50,637 bases of DNA from Silvibacterium sp. Lineage in GTDB: Bacteria; Acidobacteriota; Terriglobia; Terriglobales; Acidobacteriaceae. Below, one piece after another: positions 50,284 to 50,637 of the stretch. The stretch covers positions 1-50,637 of the forward strand of contig JAFAKX010000067.1 of NCBI GenBank assembly GCA_019234945.1, written 5' to 3'. A program made the translations under genes and the position numbers. Below the pieces are notes generated by a model. The model saw only the letters and a list, made by a program, of their open reading frames with translations, ran no database searches and was not told the DNA's origin. The first letter of the stretch is position 1. Every line of letters begins with the position of its first letter.

Positions 50284-50637
50284 TCAAACAGATGAAACCT
50301 CCTCTGTCCAGTGAGGGCTTGGCATTGAGTCGATGCTCATAGCCGGAGCCGGTGTCCTTTCGCGAACTGTTCGTTTCGCAGCCATTATCCCAATAAAGCA
50401 CAGTAGAAAAAGGCATCCCGTCTCACAGAATGGCACGGTGATGAGCGGCATGATAAAGGCCATGATGATCAGTTGAATGAGCGCGATGAGCAGGAATATA
50501 TGTTTCAATCCCTGACGCGCGTTACGAAGCGCGGCCCAAAGCACGCGTATATAGATGCACACGACAAGGATGCCGGCAAGAATGCCCCCTGACACCAGGG
50601 CCTGGATGAACTCGCTATGGCAATGCGGCGGGATCCA
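50284..50637 (-). CDS. O-antigen ligase-like (Wzy/WaaL) membrane protein, C-terminal part, runs off window edge
   Basis: Frame is open to the edge: WIPPHCHSEFIQALVSGGILAGILVV.. resembles the O-antigen ligase HxxFxQxLxxGG pattern. Confidence 0.6.
   Translation of the reverse strand, partial: WIPPHCHSEFIQALVSGGILAGILVVCIYIRVLWAALRNARQGLKHIFLLIALIQLIIMAFIMPLITVPFCETGCLFLLCFIGIMAAKRTVRERTPAPAMSIDSMPSPHWTEEVSSV

Overview
The window is ordinary-to-accessory bacterial chromosome; gene content suggests Acidobacteriota, but that is an inference. Main content in order: two ECF-sigma/Ser-Thr-kinase pairs (the second damaged); a TolC/HlyD/DHA2 efflux operon; a Doc-type toxin-antitoxin pair; YjbQ and a polyprenyl synthase; a 1-Cys peroxiredoxin locus flanked by tRNA-Cys; PhzF; an orphan response regulator and ABC ATPase; tRNA-Gly and a second tRNA-Cys; an ~8.3 kb segment bounded by a 52-bp direct repeat of the tRNA-Cys 3' half; PI-PLC/GDPD-like, PHP and TonB/Oar-like genes; and an exopolysaccharide cluster running off the right edge. 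The most interesting signal is not in the ORF track. It is an unannotated 24-codon ORF (16463-16537, minus) encoding MTRIAPTCMCLCCCCRCCPVRVCV (9 Cys of 24). It is followed by an intrinsic-terminator-like hairpin (16396-16431) with a possible 7-bp mutually exclusive antiterminator pairing, then the peroxiredoxin gene, then a tRNA-Cys gene on the same strand. This has the architecture of a cysteine-responsive transcription attenuator. Other notable items are a predicted zinc-ligand-less alpha-carbonic-anhydrase-like protein with a His-rich tail, the tRNA-Cys-bounded segment with no visible integrase, a ~97% identical duplicated gene fragment, and a duplicated Shine-Dalgarno/start module. No computation was run; all alignments were made by eye.
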